Below are positions 1-10,700 of a DNA stretch of 64,000 bases, in pieces. The stretch spans positions 1 to 64,000 of the forward strand of contig NZ_CALART010000077.1 of assembly GCF_937888285.1 (NCBI RefSeq), written 5' to 3'. The stretch's first letter is position 1; each line of letters starts with the position of its first letter. The translations under genes and the position numbers were made by a program. The notes below the pieces were generated by a model. The model was not told where the DNA came from and ran no database searches. It saw only the letters and a list, made by a program, of their open reading frames with translations. The DNA is from an uncultured Aquimonas sp. GTDB taxonomy: Bacteria; Pseudomonadota; Gammaproteobacteria; Xanthomonadales; Xanthomonadaceae.

Positions 1-85
1 CGAACGCCCGAGCGCTGTGCGCGAGGGCCGGGCCGGAGGCAGGCGGCTCGCTTGCACGGCACTGCCGCGCGAGACGCCGAACGCC

Positions 86-100
86 CAATCCCGAATCCCA
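86..100 (-). repeat. Copy of the GGGATTC heptamer repeat
   Basis: Two back-to-back GAATCCC/CAATCCC units (reverse complement of GGGATTCGGGATT) lie just downstream of the mrp stop codon. The same heptamer recurs in at least six other intergenic spots of this window. The rest of bases 1-107 shows no gene. Confidence 0.7.
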
Positions 101-107
101 AGCTCCA

Positions 108-1190
108 TCAATCACTCTTGATGACGATATTCGGAAACCCGAAGGCCTTGTTCTTCGCGCGCAGGGACAGCCGCCCGGCGGCGTGACGGGCGATCCCGCG
201 GTAGCGCTTCGACAGATCGGATTCGGCGTCCACCGCCACGGTCGGCGCGCCGCCGTCGGCCTGCTCACGGATGCGGATGTCGAGCGGCAGCGCGCCCAGC
301 AGCGGCACCTCGTACTGCGCGGCCATGCGCGCACCGCCGCCCTCGCCGAAGATGTGCTCGGCGTGGCCGCAGTTCGAGCAGACGTGGATAGCCATGTTCT
401 CGACAATGCCGAGCACCGGCACCTCGACTTTGCGGAACATCTGCAGGGCCTTCTTCGCATCGAGCAGGGCGATGTCCTGCGGGGTGGTGACGATGATCGC
501 CGCCGACACCGGCACCTTCTGGCACAGGGTGAGCTGGATGTCGCCGGTCCCCGGCGGCAGGTCGATGATCAGGTAATCCAGGTTGTCCCAGGCGGTCTCG
601 TTCAGCAGCTGCTGCAGCGCCTGGGTGACCATCGGCCCACGCCAGATCATCGGCGTGTCTTCTTCGATCAGGAAGCCGATCGACATCGCCTGCAGACCGT
701 GCCCGCGCTTGGGCGTGATGCTCTTGCCGTCGGGGCTGTCGGGCTTGCCGCTGAGCCCGAGCATGCGGGGGATGCTGGGCCCGTAGATGTCGGCATCGAG
801 CACGCCGACGCGCGCGCCTTCTGCCATCAGCGCCAGCGCGAGATTGACCGAGGTGGTCGACTTGCCCACCCCGCCCTTGCCCGAGGCCACGGCGATGATG
901 TTCTTGACGCCCGGCAGCGGGCTCAGGCCTTCGCGCACCTTGTGCGCCAGCACGCGCGAGGACACATCGACCGTTGCGCGCTCGATGCGCGGGTCGGCCT
1001 CCAGCGCGGTGCGCACGCGCTCCGCCAGCTCAGCGTGGAAGCCGGCGGCGGGATAGCTGAGCTGCAGCTCGACCAGCACGCGGGCGCCGTCGACGCCAAC
1101 CGCACGCACGCTGTCGGCGAGGCTCTGGCCGGTGTTCTCGTCGATGAGAGGGGCGAGCCGCGCGCGCACGGCATCCTGGTCGAGCGACAT
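108..1190 (-). CDS. mrp: Mrp/ApbC-type iron-sulfur cluster carrier ATPase
   Basis: This 360-residue cytosolic P-loop ATPase of the Mrp/NBP35 (MinD-like) family is expected to carry and deliver Fe-S clusters to apoproteins. An N-terminal DUF59-like (MIP18) domain fills about residues 5-80. The deviant Walker A motif GKGGVGKST is at about 104-112, and the cluster-binding CxxC (CSNC) lies in the C-terminal third. The ATG at 1190 is chosen because the sequence then begins MSLDQDAVRARL, as family members do, with a purine-rich GAAGGGA 7 bases upstream. The frame stays open 68 codons further, but that part looks like translated intergenic DNA. The gene stands alone on the minus strand. Confidence 0.95.
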   Translation of the reverse strand: MSLDQDAVRARLAPLIDENTGQSLADSVRAVGVDGARVLVELQLSYPAAGFHAELAERVRTALEADPRIERATVDVSSRVLAHKVREGLSPLPGVKNIIAVASGKGGVGKSTTSVNLALALMAEGARVGVLDADIYGPSIPRMLGLSGKPDSPDGKSITPKRGHGLQAMSIGFLIEEDTPMIWRGPMVTQALQQLLNETAWDNLDYLIIDLPPGTGDIQLTLCQKVPVSAAIIVTTPQDIALLDAKKALQMFRKVEVPVLGIVENMAIHVCSNCGHAEHIFGEGGGARMAAQYEVPLLGALPLDIRIREQADGGAPTVAVDAESDLSKRYRGIARHAAGRLSLRAKNKAFGFPNIVIKSD

Positions 1191-1665
1191 GGGAATTCCC
1201 TTCAAGCTTGCAGAGTGGTGAGGCGGAGCGCCCGCCAGCGAGACCGTCATTGTAGTTGGCTGCAGAGGGAGCCCGCGCGCGGGACTTTCTGGCCGATTCC
1301 TGCGGCGCCGGAAGCAGCCTTGGGCTGCACGGATCCAGTCCATCCTGGCCTTGGCCGAGGCCGGCACGTCCGGCCAAGGTCCCGACGCATTCATCCGCTG
1401 CGCGGCGATGCCTCTGCTCGGCCCGGTCGCGCTGGATCAAACCGGTTCGCCTGCGATCCGCGGGCCCGCTCTGACCAGCGCGCCGCAATGCTGAACGCCT
1501 CGGAGGGCGTGAGAATCCGGACGCCGTTGCGAAGGCGTCCGGGGACGTTCGTCGCAAGGTGCGGTAGGCCAACTCAAGGGCGTTTGGCGAGCCAGTGACC
1601 GCAGCATTCGCGTAGCGCGCTGCCGCCACGGGCGTCCAGAGGCGGCCGAGTTCGGCGGATGGTTC
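1191..1665. other. Gene-free spacer with hairpins between mrp and the sensor cyclase
   Basis: No reading frame here has a convincing start or any recognisable family. It should hold the mrp promoter and the 3' end of the upstream transcript. Two GC hairpins are visible: CCGGACGCC/GGCGTCCGG at 1517-1542 and CCTTGGCCG/CGGCCAAGG at 1349-1379. Neither has a U-tract. Confidence 0.5.
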
Positions 1666-4566
1666 TCACACGCTCCCGGCATTGCCCTGAGCCAAAGGCG
1701 TCTGCGCCTCCTCCGCCGCACTCACCGCGCGATCGCGTCCTCCCGACTTGGCGCGATACAGCGCCTGATCGGCGCGCTCGATCAGCACGGACAGCCGCGC
1801 CTCCTCGGTGGGAACGACGGTGGCAGCACCGATCGACACCGTGACGCCCAGCGGTGAGGCGCGCACGGTCTGGCAGAGCGACTCGGCAAGCTCGAAAGCC
1901 AGTTCCGCTGGCGCCCCCGGCAGCACCAGCAGGAACTCCTCGCCGCCGTAGCGGGCCACCAGATCCTCGCTGCGCCGCAAGCTGTTGGCCAGCAGCTCGG
2001 CCAGACCCTGCAGCAGTGCGTCGCCAGCCGGGTGCCCATGCTGGTCGTTGTAGCGTTTGAAGTGGTCGACGTCGACGATCAGCACGCTCAGCGGCCGCTG
2101 CCGTTCCTGGCACTGGAACCAAGCCATGCGCAGGTAGGCATCCTGCCGGCGACGGTTGGCCAGCCCGGTCAACCCATCGCGGTTGGCGATGTCCTCCAAC
2201 CGCCGGTTGGCTTCGGCCAGCTCCGCCGTGCGCGCCTCCACGAGAGCCGACAGGCGCCTGCGCTCGGCCTCGATTCGGGCCGTGCGAGTGCGGATATAGG
2301 CACGCGTCCACAGCGCTGCCATCGTCACCAGCAGCAGTGCAAACGCCGCTCGCGCCCAAGCAGTTTCGTGCCAGGGCGGCAGGAGGGTGAAGGACCAGGG
2401 TGTCGCTCGGCTGATGTGGCCACGCGCATCGCGCGCCTCCAGCTCGAAGCGATAGACGCCGGGATCCAGCTTCGTGTAGTTGACGCGGGTCGAACGCACC
2501 CAGGGGCTCCAGGTCTCGCGCAGCCCCAGCAGCCGCCAGCGGTACTGCGGGCTGGTCGACTGATCCAGCTCCGCGATCGCGAACTCGAAGGCGATATTGA
2601 ATCCCTGCGCGGGCTCCTCCAGCTCGGCCGGCATCGCGAGCGGCAGCGGCTCCGGCACCGCACTGCCGCGGCTCCGCAGCACGCGAGTCAGGCGCACCTC
2701 GGGCGTGTACACCGGCGCCTCGATGGACGCATCCGACTGCAGCAGCAGGGCGCCGTGGCACACCACGAAGGGGCGTCCGTCGGCCAAGGCACCGACCTGC
2801 TCGATGGCGCCCCGGCACATTCCACCGAGATCGAGTTCACGCCAGCCTTCAGGCGACCGCCGCAGAACCCGGGTCGGGCTGAACGCCCAGTCCTCGCCGT
2901 GGAGGTCGGGCGCAAGGCGCAGGTGTTCTTCGGGCCGACGCAGGGGCGCGAGCCCATGCACATCGTCGCGGACGAAGCCGCGCACTCCGTCCCAGCGCCA
3001 TAGCCCCCTGGCGGTACTGGCGCGAACCTCGCCGTCCCTCCACACGCTGACGTGGGCATACGCGATCGGGCCATACTCGATGCCATGCGCCTCGCCCATC
3101 CGCTCGGCGGAGCGCAGGCTGCCGCCGGAAGCCAGTCGGTAACGCCAGAGCCCGCTCCGCTCGGTGCCCAGCCAGAGTTCGTCGGCAGAGGGCTCCACCA
3201 TCGACGCCACGCGCAGGTCGTCGGCGCGCTGCAGGGGCGCGCTCAGCGAGAGCCTCGGTTGCACTTCAAGGCGGCGCAGGCCGTGCTCGGTAAACACCCA
3301 GATCACGCCCTCATGCCGGGCGCTGGGCCGCAGTTCGCGCGGATACACCAGCTCATCGGTCAGAGTGCGCAGCACGCCGCCCTGCCGCAGCAGCAGGTGA
3401 TGCCCGCCGGCATACACCTCGCCTCCCTGTGCGAGCGGCAAGCGGTCATAGAGGGTTTGCGCCAGATCGGGAACGTTCTGCCACAGGCTGGGTGCGTTCG
3501 CCCGGACCTGCGCCCGAAGCGCGCCGGCGCTGCCGAACGCCAGCAGCTCGCCGTCCTGCTCGCGGGCAAGGTGGAGGTTGCCTGACAAGCCCAGCGTCTC
3601 GTCGAGGGCTGTCCACCGCGGCGGCCACACCACGCGATGAATTCGCGTGTCGCCCGACGCCAGCACGCTGCCATCGCGAGCCTGCCACAGGCCGCTCAGG
3701 AATCCCTGCTCCAGGCGAAGGCTGAGAAAGCTGCGGCGGTCCGGCGGCAGCATCCAGAGCTGGCCGTCGCCCGAGGCCAGGACCAGATGGCCGTCGCGCA
3801 GTCGGGTGGCTTTCTGGAACTCGGAAGAAGGCGGGAGTCCCTCCGGCATCTCGATTTCACGGAGTGACTCCAGCCCCAGCCCCCACCATCGTCCGTCAGA
3901 ACCAAGGCCCAGCAGGGTGCCCTCATCCAGCGGCACCAGGGTGTGTACAAGCTGGGTCAACTCGGTGCTGTGGCTCAAGGGCTCCCAGGCGTCACCGCGA
4001 CGCACCCGGAAGCCCTCGCCGCGAAACTGCAGGATCACCTCGCCCTGCAGGCGCGCCATGCCACCGAATCGGCCCTCGTGGCGCCAGCGCTGCCGCTGCA
4101 GACCATCGGCGGAGACGAAGAACACGTCGCGCAGGGCGCGGAAGTAGGTGCCCTCGGGGGCGACCACGATGCTCCAGATGTCCGCGAACTGCGCCGGCTC
4201 ACCCGGCTCAAGACTGTCGCCGCTGAGCTCCCGGTAGGTCCATTCCCCGTTCGGAGCGCGCTCCAGGACGCCAAAGCTGTTGTAGCCACCGACCCAGACC
4301 GAGCCCTCGGCGCCCGGTGCCAGCGAGCGGACCATCTCGCGATTGGGAAGGCGCTGCAGATTCCAGCGCTCGCCATCGAACAGCAGGACACCCTCGCGGC
4401 TCGCGACCGCAAGGCCACCCTGGTCGAGCTCAAGCAGCCCGAAGTTCTGCGGGTAGACAGCGACGCCGGGCAGCAGCTGCTGGACCGGCGGCCTGCCCCT
4501 GAGCCCGCCGTCGGCCCGGGCGATCAGGGTGCAGGCACAGCACAACAGCAGGAGCAGCCATCGCAT
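1666..4566 (-). CDS. Periplasmic-sensing diguanylate cyclase (reg_prop/Y_Y_Y-GGDEF)
   Basis: This 966-residue protein is predicted to make cyclic di-GMP in response to a periplasmic signal. A cleavable signal peptide (about residues 1-18, ending near IARA) is followed by a long repeat region of about 600 residues typical of two-component-regulator propellers. Then come a Y_Y_Y-type domain (about 660-740), one membrane helix (about 745-768), a short coiled linker and a C-terminal GGDEF domain. The active site reads GGEEF, and an RSED lies five residues before it, matching the RxxD product-inhibition site. The hybrid layout resembles the E. coli YedV/BACON-style sensor families only in general plan; the ligand is unknown. 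The gene stands alone. Confidence 0.9.
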   Translation of the reverse strand: MRWLLLLLCCACTLIARADGGLRGRPPVQQLLPGVAVYPQNFGLLELDQGGLAVASREGVLLFDGERWNLQRLPNREMVRSLAPGAEGSVWVGGYNSFGVLERAPNGEWTYRELSGDSLEPGEPAQFADIWSIVVAPEGTYFRALRDVFFVSADGLQRQRWRHEGRFGGMARLQGEVILQFRGEGFRVRRGDAWEPLSHSTELTQLVHTLVPLDEGTLLGLGSDGRWWGLGLESLREIEMPEGLPPSSEFQKATRLRDGHLVLASGDGQLWMLPPDRRSFLSLRLEQGFLSGLWQARDGSVLASGDTRIHRVVWPPRWTALDETLGLSGNLHLAREQDGELLAFGSAGALRAQVRANAPSLWQNVPDLAQTLYDRLPLAQGGEVYAGGHHLLLRQGGVLRTLTDELVYPRELRPSARHEGVIWVFTEHGLRRLEVQPRLSLSAPLQRADDLRVASMVEPSADELWLGTERSGLWRYRLASGGSLRSAERMGEAHGIEYGPIAYAHVSVWRDGEVRASTARGLWRWDGVRGFVRDDVHGLAPLRRPEEHLRLAPDLHGEDWAFSPTRVLRRSPEGWRELDLGGMCRGAIEQVGALADGRPFVVCHGALLLQSDASIEAPVYTPEVRLTRVLRSRGSAVPEPLPLAMPAELEEPAQGFNIAFEFAIAELDQSTSPQYRWRLLGLRETWSPWVRSTRVNYTKLDPGVYRFELEARDARGHISRATPWSFTLLPPWHETAWARAAFALLLVTMAALWTRAYIRTRTARIEAERRRLSALVEARTAELAEANRRLEDIANRDGLTGLANRRRQDAYLRMAWFQCQERQRPLSVLIVDVDHFKRYNDQHGHPAGDALLQGLAELLANSLRRSEDLVARYGGEEFLLVLPGAPAELAFELAESLCQTVRASPLGVTVSIGAATVVPTEEARLSVLIERADQALYRAKSGGRDRAVSAAEEAQTPLAQGNAGSV

Positions 4567-4699
4567 CGGAGCACCCGACCGGCAGATCGACAGACCGGGA
4601 GCGTGCAGCTTTCGTGCCGGGGCAAGGCGCCGGCCCAGCCTGCGCAGGGACTGCGACGCAGCCCGCGAAAGCAGGGCGCCTCCGCCCTTTCGACGCGCG

Positions 4700-4726
4700 G
4701 CACCGGGTCATGGGTCGACCCGGTGC
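4700..4726 (-). terminator. GC hairpin after the RND operon
   Basis: Ten-base arms GCACCGGGTC and GACCCGGTGC with a 7-base loop lie immediately after the stop codon of the last RND gene. There is no U-tract, so termination is only a possibility. Confidence 0.4.
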
Positions 4727-4727
4727 G

Positions 4728-7700
4728 TCAGCCTGCGCCCGCTGGCTGGATCTGTGCCCAGGCGGCTTTCCAGCGCGCCCGCGAGTTCAGTCGCCACTGG
4801 TCGACCATGGCATAGAAGGTCGGCAGGGCAAACAGCGAAATCAGGGTCGAGAACACCAGCCCGCCGACGATGGCACGCGCCATCGGGTAGTAGGGCGGGC
4901 CATCGCCGCCCATCTCGGTGCCGCCGATGGTGAGCGGAAGCATGCTCAGGATGGTCGTGCCCATGGTCATCAGGATGGGTCGCAGGCGGTCGCGGCAGCC
5001 GGCCACCAGCGCCTCGTGGCGATCCATGCCGCTGCGCCGCAACGTGTTGATGTGCTCGACCATGACGATGCCGTTGTTCACCACCACGCCCATCAGCACC
5101 AGGATGCCGATCGCCGCCATGATCGAGAAGGTCGTGCCGGTCAGCCAGAACAGCCAGAACACGCCAAGTGCGGAGAAAAAGATCGTGGTCACGATCACCG
5201 CCGGAAAGCTGATCGACTCGAACACCGCCGCCATCACGATGTAGACCATCACCAGCGCGATCAGGGTATTGAAGGCCATCTGCGCGCCAGCCTGGTCGTT
5301 CTGGTCGAAGCTGGTGCCGAAGCTCCAGCGGTAGCCCGCCGGCAGGTCGAACTGCTCCATCAGGGGTTCGATCTGCTTGCGCGCGTCATCCATGGTGACG
5401 CCGTCTGCCAGCGCGATGCGGATCGGCAGCGCGGTCTGGCGGCTCTGCCGGTTGATCGTGCTCGGGCTGGCGACCACCTGCACCTCGACCATGGCCAGCA
5501 GCGGCACCTGGCCAGCGATCGGACTGGACAGCTTGAAGTCGCGCAGGTCGTCCACGCTGGCCTCGTCCGATTCGGCGAAGCGCATCCACACGGGGACTTC
5601 AGTGGTGTCGGCACGGAACTCGCGCAGCGGCGTGCCGCGCAGGGCGATGCCGATGTACTGCGCCACCTGCTGGGCCGAGAAGCCGTACTGCAGGGCGCGC
5701 TCGCGGTCCACGCGCACCTGGATCTCGCGCGACTTGGCGCCGAGGTCGGCGTAGGCGTCGCGGACGAAGTCCTGCGCGTTCAGCACCGGCACGATCGATT
5801 CCGAGAGCTCCTCCAGCACCATCGAGCTGTCGCCGATCAGGGCCACCTGCATGCCGTCGCCACCGCCCGGACCACCGCCCTGGTTCTGCTGGAAGGTGAC
5901 CTCGCCCATGGCGAGCTTGGGCAAGCCTTCGGTGATCCGCTCCATCAGCTGCGGCGTCGGCGTGTCGCCGTCCTCGGCGAAATCGATGCGCGTGCCGGCC
6001 CAGCCACGCTCGCTGTACCAGCTGTAGATCTGGGTGATCTCGAAAGTCTCGCGATTGGCTTCGAGGTAGTCCTCGACCTGCTTCACCGCAAGCGACAGAT
6101 CCTCCAGCCGATAGCTGCCGTTCCAACGGTAGGTGAGCTGGGCCTCTCGGCGTTCGCCCTGCGGGAACATGTCGGTCTTCATGCCGCGCATGGGCACGAT
6201 GCTGACGACCACCACGGCAGCGATCGCCAGCAGAGTCTTCCAGCGGTGCCGCAGCGACCAGTCCAGCACGCGGGCGTAGCGATCCTGGAAGCGGTTGGCC
6301 TGGCTGGCGGCCTCCTGCAGGTGGCGCGGCGCGCGGATGCGTGCGCTGATCATCGGGATCAGGCTGATCGCCACCAGCCACGAGCACAGCAGCGAGATGG
6401 TGATGGTGAAGGCCACCTGGCTCAGGTAGATGGCGATGAAGTTGCGCTCGCCGAAGATGTTCGGCAGGAACACGATGATGCTGGTCAGGGTGCCGGCCGT
6501 GATCGCGATCTGCACTTCGCGGGTGCCTTCCAGCGCGCAGCGGAAGGGGTTGTCCGGGTACTTCTCGCGTTTCTGGTAGATGCTCTCGACCACCACGACC
6601 GAGTTGTCGACCAGCATGCCGATGCCGAGCAGGAGGCCCATCATCGACAGGATGTTCAGCGACAGCCCGAGGAAGTGCATGCAGCCCAGCGTCATCACGA
6701 TGCAGATCGGGATCGACAGCGCGACCATCAGGGTCGAGGGCCAGTGGCGCAGGAAGAAGTACAGCACCAGCACCGACAGCGCGGTGCCGAGCAGGCCGGC
6801 ATTGGCCAGCTCGCTCAACGAACTGGTGACACCCTCGGCCTGGTCGTGCATCACGAACAGCTGGATGTCGGAAAACGCCGGCATGGCCCGGATCTCTTCG
6901 ACCTCAGCCAGCACGCCGCGCGAGACGTCGACCAGATTGGCCGAGCGCTCCTTCATGACGTCGATACCCACGGCCGGGCGGCCATCAAGGCGGCGACCGT
7001 AATCCATGCGGCCCGGCGCCAGTCTGACCTCGGCGATGTCGGAAAGGCGCAGGCCGCTGGCGTTGATGGGCAGGCGACGCAGCTCCTCCAGCGAGCGCAG
7101 CTCACCGACGGGCTGGACCCGCAGGCGGCGGTCGATCTCGGTGATCTGACCGGCCGAGACCGAAAAATTGGAGGCGCTCAGGCGCTGGGCGAGGCCGGCC
7201 AGGTCGACGCCGTGCGCGGTCACGCGATCATTGTCGAGGCGGATCTCGACCTCGGGCGGCGCAATGCCGGAAATGTCGACGCGGGCGACGCCGGGCACGC
7301 GCTCCAGGCGCCGCTTGACCTCACGATCGATCAGGTCGTACTGGTTGGCCAGATCGAGCTCGCTGGACACGCGGATCCGCAGCACCGGCTCATCGGCGGT
7401 GCCGAACTTCAGCACCAGGTAACGCTGGAAGTCCGAGGGCAGCTCGTCACGGATCGCATCCAGCCGCTCGCGCGCCTCGGAGGCCGCGATCTGGATGTCG
7501 CGATCCCACTGGAACTCCATGAACACGCCCGCGCCTTCCGAGCGCGACTGCGAGAACATCCGCTTGATGCCGGGCAGCGTGGCCAGCGCCTCTTCGGCAG
7601 GCCGGGTGATGGTCTCCTCGATCTCCGCCGGACTGGAGCCGGGATACGGCAGGTCGACGTAGAGGAAGGGCGCCTCGACCTCGGGCAGGAATTCCAGCGG

Positions 7701-7796
7701 CAGGCGAAAGCCGGCGATCAGGCCGATCAGCACCATCGACACGAAGAACATCGTGGCCGTCACCGGCCGCGCCAGACTGACCCGCGCCATGCTCAC
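4728..7796 (-). CDS. RND efflux permease, second of a tandem pair (VDN/NN type)
   Basis: This inner-membrane proton-driven exporter of the RND/HAE superfamily has 1022 residues, the usual length. It shows the twelve-helix plan with two large periplasmic loops. In TM4 the usual Asp-Asp pair reads V-D-N (about residue 397), and in TM10 the usual Lys-Asn reads V-N-N (about 907). This permease therefore lacks the classical Lys of the AcrB proton relay and one of its two Asp residues. The start is GTG at 7796, overlapping the upstream permease stop by four bases (GTGA); an ATG two codons in is an alternative. The overlap implies translational coupling. Substrates cannot be read from sequence, and no outer-membrane factor gene is adjacent. 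Confidence 0.92.
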   Translation of the reverse strand: MSMARVSLARPVTATMFFVSMVLIGLIAGFRLPLEFLPEVEAPFLYVDLPYPGSSPAEIEETITRPAEEALATLPGIKRMFSQSRSEGAGVFMEFQWDRDIQIAASEARERLDAIRDELPSDFQRYLVLKFGTADEPVLRIRVSSELDLANQYDLIDREVKRRLERVPGVARVDISGIAPPEVEIRLDNDRVTAHGVDLAGLAQRLSASNFSVSAGQITEIDRRLRVQPVGELRSLEELRRLPINASGLRLSDIAEVRLAPGRMDYGRRLDGRPAVGIDVMKERSANLVDVSRGVLAEVEEIRAMPAFSDIQLFVMHDQAEGVTSSLSELANAGLLGTALSVLVLYFFLRHWPSTLMVALSIPICIVMTLGCMHFLGLSLNILSMMGLLLGIGMLVDNSVVVVESIYQKREKYPDNPFRCALEGTREVQIAITAGTLTSIIVFLPNIFGERNFIAIYLSQVAFTITISLLCSWLVAISLIPMISARIRAPRHLQEAASQANRFQDRYARVLDWSLRHRWKTLLAIAAVVVVSIVPMRGMKTDMFPQGERREAQLTYRWNGSYRLEDLSLAVKQVEDYLEANRETFEITQIYSWYSERGWAGTRIDFAEDGDTPTPQLMERITEGLPKLAMGEVTFQQNQGGGPGGGDGMQVALIGDSSMVLEELSESIVPVLNAQDFVRDAYADLGAKSREIQVRVDRERALQYGFSAQQVAQYIGIALRGTPLREFRADTTEVPVWMRFAESDEASVDDLRDFKLSSPIAGQVPLLAMVEVQVVASPSTINRQSRQTALPIRIALADGVTMDDARKQIEPLMEQFDLPAGYRWSFGTSFDQNDQAGAQMAFNTLIALVMVYIVMAAVFESISFPAVIVTTIFFSALGVFWLFWLTGTTFSIMAAIGILVLMGVVVNNGIVMVEHINTLRRSGMDRHEALVAGCRDRLRPILMTMGTTILSMLPLTIGGTEMGGDGPPYYPMARAIVGGLVFSTLISLFALPTFYAMVDQWRLNSRARWKAAWAQIQPAGAG

Positions 7797-10700
7797 GGCT
7801 GCGACTCCGCCAACGCCGCCCGAGCTTCCATCTCGGCCCGCGCCGCGGCGCGCGCGCGCTCGCCGCGCTCGAAGTAGAAGCCGTCCGGCTTGCGATCCAG
7901 CAGCTTGTAGACCACGGGAATCACCAGCAGGGTCAGCAGGGTCGACACCAGCAGGCCGCCGATCACCGTGATCGCCATCGGCGCGCGCACCTCGGCGCCC
8001 TCGCCACCGCCGATCGCCAGCGGCAGGAAGCCGAACAGCGTGGTCAGCGTGGTCATCACGATCGGGCGCAGGCGCTCGTGCGAGCCGTCAACGATCGCCT
8101 TGAGCTTGGGCACGCCTTCCTCGCGCAGCTGGTTGACGCGGTCGATCAGCACGATCGCGTTCTTGACCACGATGCCAGCCAGCAGGATCAGGCCGATGAA
8201 CACCACCACCGACAGTCCGCTGCCGACCAGCTTCAGCGCCAGGATGGCGCCGACCGCGGCCAGCGGGATGGTGAACATGATGACGAAGGGATGCAGCAGC
8301 GACTCGAACTGCGAGGCCATGACCAGATAGACCATGAAGATCGCCAGCACCAGGGCGAAGATCAGCGAGTTGACCGAGGCCTGCAGCTCCTCGTTCTGAC
8401 CGCCGATGTTGACGCCCAGCCCCGCGCCCAGCGGATCCTCCGCGAGCATGCGCTCGATGTTGGCGACGGCCGTGCCGAGATCGCCATAGCGCAGGTTGGC
8501 CGAGACCACGGCCACGCGCTCCTGGTCGACGCGATGGATCTCGCTGGGGCCCTCGGTGCTGAGGATCTCGGCGACCGCCGACAGCCGCACCGGGCGATCG
8601 CTCTCGGGGTTGACGATCAGCTGGCCGATGTCCGCGGCAGACGCGCGCGCGGACTCCTCGGCGCGCACCAGCACGTCGATCTTGCGGTTGCGGAAGCTGT
8701 AGCGGGTGGCGACTTCGCCGCGCACCTGGCGCACCACCTGATCGGCGATCTGCCGGGTGGTGAGGTTCAGCGCCGCGGCGCGCTCGGCGTCGAACAGCAC
8801 CTGGATCTCGGGGAAGCCCTGCTCCACCGTCGACTTGACGTCGGCGTAGCGGTCGTCCGCCTGCAGACGGCGCGCCAGCTCCTGGCCGGCCTTCCGCAAT
8901 TGTTCGAGGTCATAGCCACGGATCTCGATTTCCAGCGGGGTGGCGAAGGAGAACAGCTGCGGGCGCGAGAACTTCACTTCCGCGCGTGGCCAGGCTTCGG
9001 CGCTTTCGCGGAGGACCTCGGTGAGTTCGGCCTCCGCCGAGTCACCGGCGCCGTCCGCCAGCACGATCAGCAGCTTGCCGATGTTCTCGCCCGACTCGGT
9101 GGGGTTGGCATCGAGCCGGGTGCCGCTGCCGCTGACGCCGTGGATGGTGCGCAGGCGCGGATCCTCGGCATGGCGACGCTGCAGTTCGCGCACCACCGCA
9201 TCGCTTTCGGCCAGCGGCGTGCCGGGCGGCAGCTTGACCGTCATCTCGAAGCGACCCTGGGCCAGCTGCGGGATCAGGTCCATGCCCAGTCCAGGCACCA
9301 GGGCCAGGGTAAACACGAAGGCGGCGGTCGAAGCGAGCAGGATCGGCGCAGGTCGAGCCAACGCTTTCGGCAGCGCGCGCCGATAGGCGGCTTCCAGCCA
9401 GTCGTAGGGCTTGAGCAGCACGCGACCGATGGCGGAGAGGGTTCCACCGACGACGCGACCGACGAAGCGCAGCACGCGCAGGATCTGGCGCGCGATCCAC
9501 AGGCGCGCGCGGGCGATGCGGCCGCTTTCGACATCCACGTCTTTCTGGTCTTCCGGATAGGCCAGGGGCGGCCGCGATCGCAGGGAGGCCAGCATCGGCA
9601 CCAGGGCCATTGCGACCACGGTCGAGATCACGATGGCGATACTCACCGTCAGCGCCTGGTCGCCGAACAGCTGGCCGGCGACCCCCTCGACGAACACCAG
9701 CGGGAAGAACACGGCCACGGTGGTCAGCGTGGATGCGACCACGGCCAGCCGCACTTCGGACGCACCCACGATCGCCGCCTCGATCACGCCGAGGCCACGC
9801 TCTCGCGCCTTGGCGATCGATTCCAGCACCACGATCGAGTCGTCCACCACCATGCCGGTGGCCAACGCCAACCCACCCAGCGACATCACGTTGAGGCTGA
9901 GGCCCACCTGCTGCATGAAGAAGAAGGTGGCGATGATCGAGACCGGCAGCGACACCGCGATGACGAAGGTGCTCCAGCCGTCGCGCAGGAAGAAGAAAAT
10001 GATCAGCACCGCCAGCAGGCCGCCCATCAGCGCGGCCGAGCTCACTTCGTCCAGCGAGTTCTGGATGAACACCGACTGGTCGTCGACCGTGATTAGGCTG
10101 GCATTCGCGGGCAGGTTCTCGCGCAGGCGATCGAGCTGCTCGCGCACGCCGGCTGCCGCCGCGACGGTGTTGGCGTCGCCTTCCTTGTAGACCGCGAGCT
10201 CGACCGCTTCGCGGCCGTCCATGCGGATGATCGCCTCGCGCTCCTTGAAGCCCTGGCCGACGGACGCGACGTCGCGCAGGCGCACCGGCACGCCCTGGTC
10301 GACAGCGACCAGCAGCTCCTGCATCTGCTCGACGTTGGCGAACTGGTTGACCGTCCGCACCAGGAAGCGCTGGTTGCCCTCGTCGATGGCGCCGCCGGAG
10401 ATGTTGATGTTCTCCTGCTTCAGGCGCTCGATGACGCGCGCCGGCGTCAGGTTCAGGCGCGCCAGCTTCTGCGGATCCAGCAGCACCTGGACCTCATCCT
10501 CAAGGCCACCGCTGACCTTGACCGCGGCCACGCCATCGACCGGCTCCAGGCGCTTCTTCAGGGTCTCATCGGCGTAGCGGCGCAGGTCCTTCAGCTCGGC
10601 GACATCGAAGCCGCTGCTGTCGGCGCGACCGGCGAGGCCGAGCCGCATGATCGGTTCGGTGGACGGATCGAAGCGCAGCAGCACGGGCTTCTCCGCTTCC

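Noticed and set aside
4614..7877. A 1087-codon open frame on the plus strand opposite the RND permease
   Set aside because: It is antisense to a permease with full motifs; the translated product is His/Asp/Gln-rich with no motif, typical of the mirror frame of high-GC genes.
8078..10096. A 672-codon plus-strand frame opposite the first RND permease
   Set aside because: Same reason: a mirror frame with low-complexity composition and no recognisable domain.
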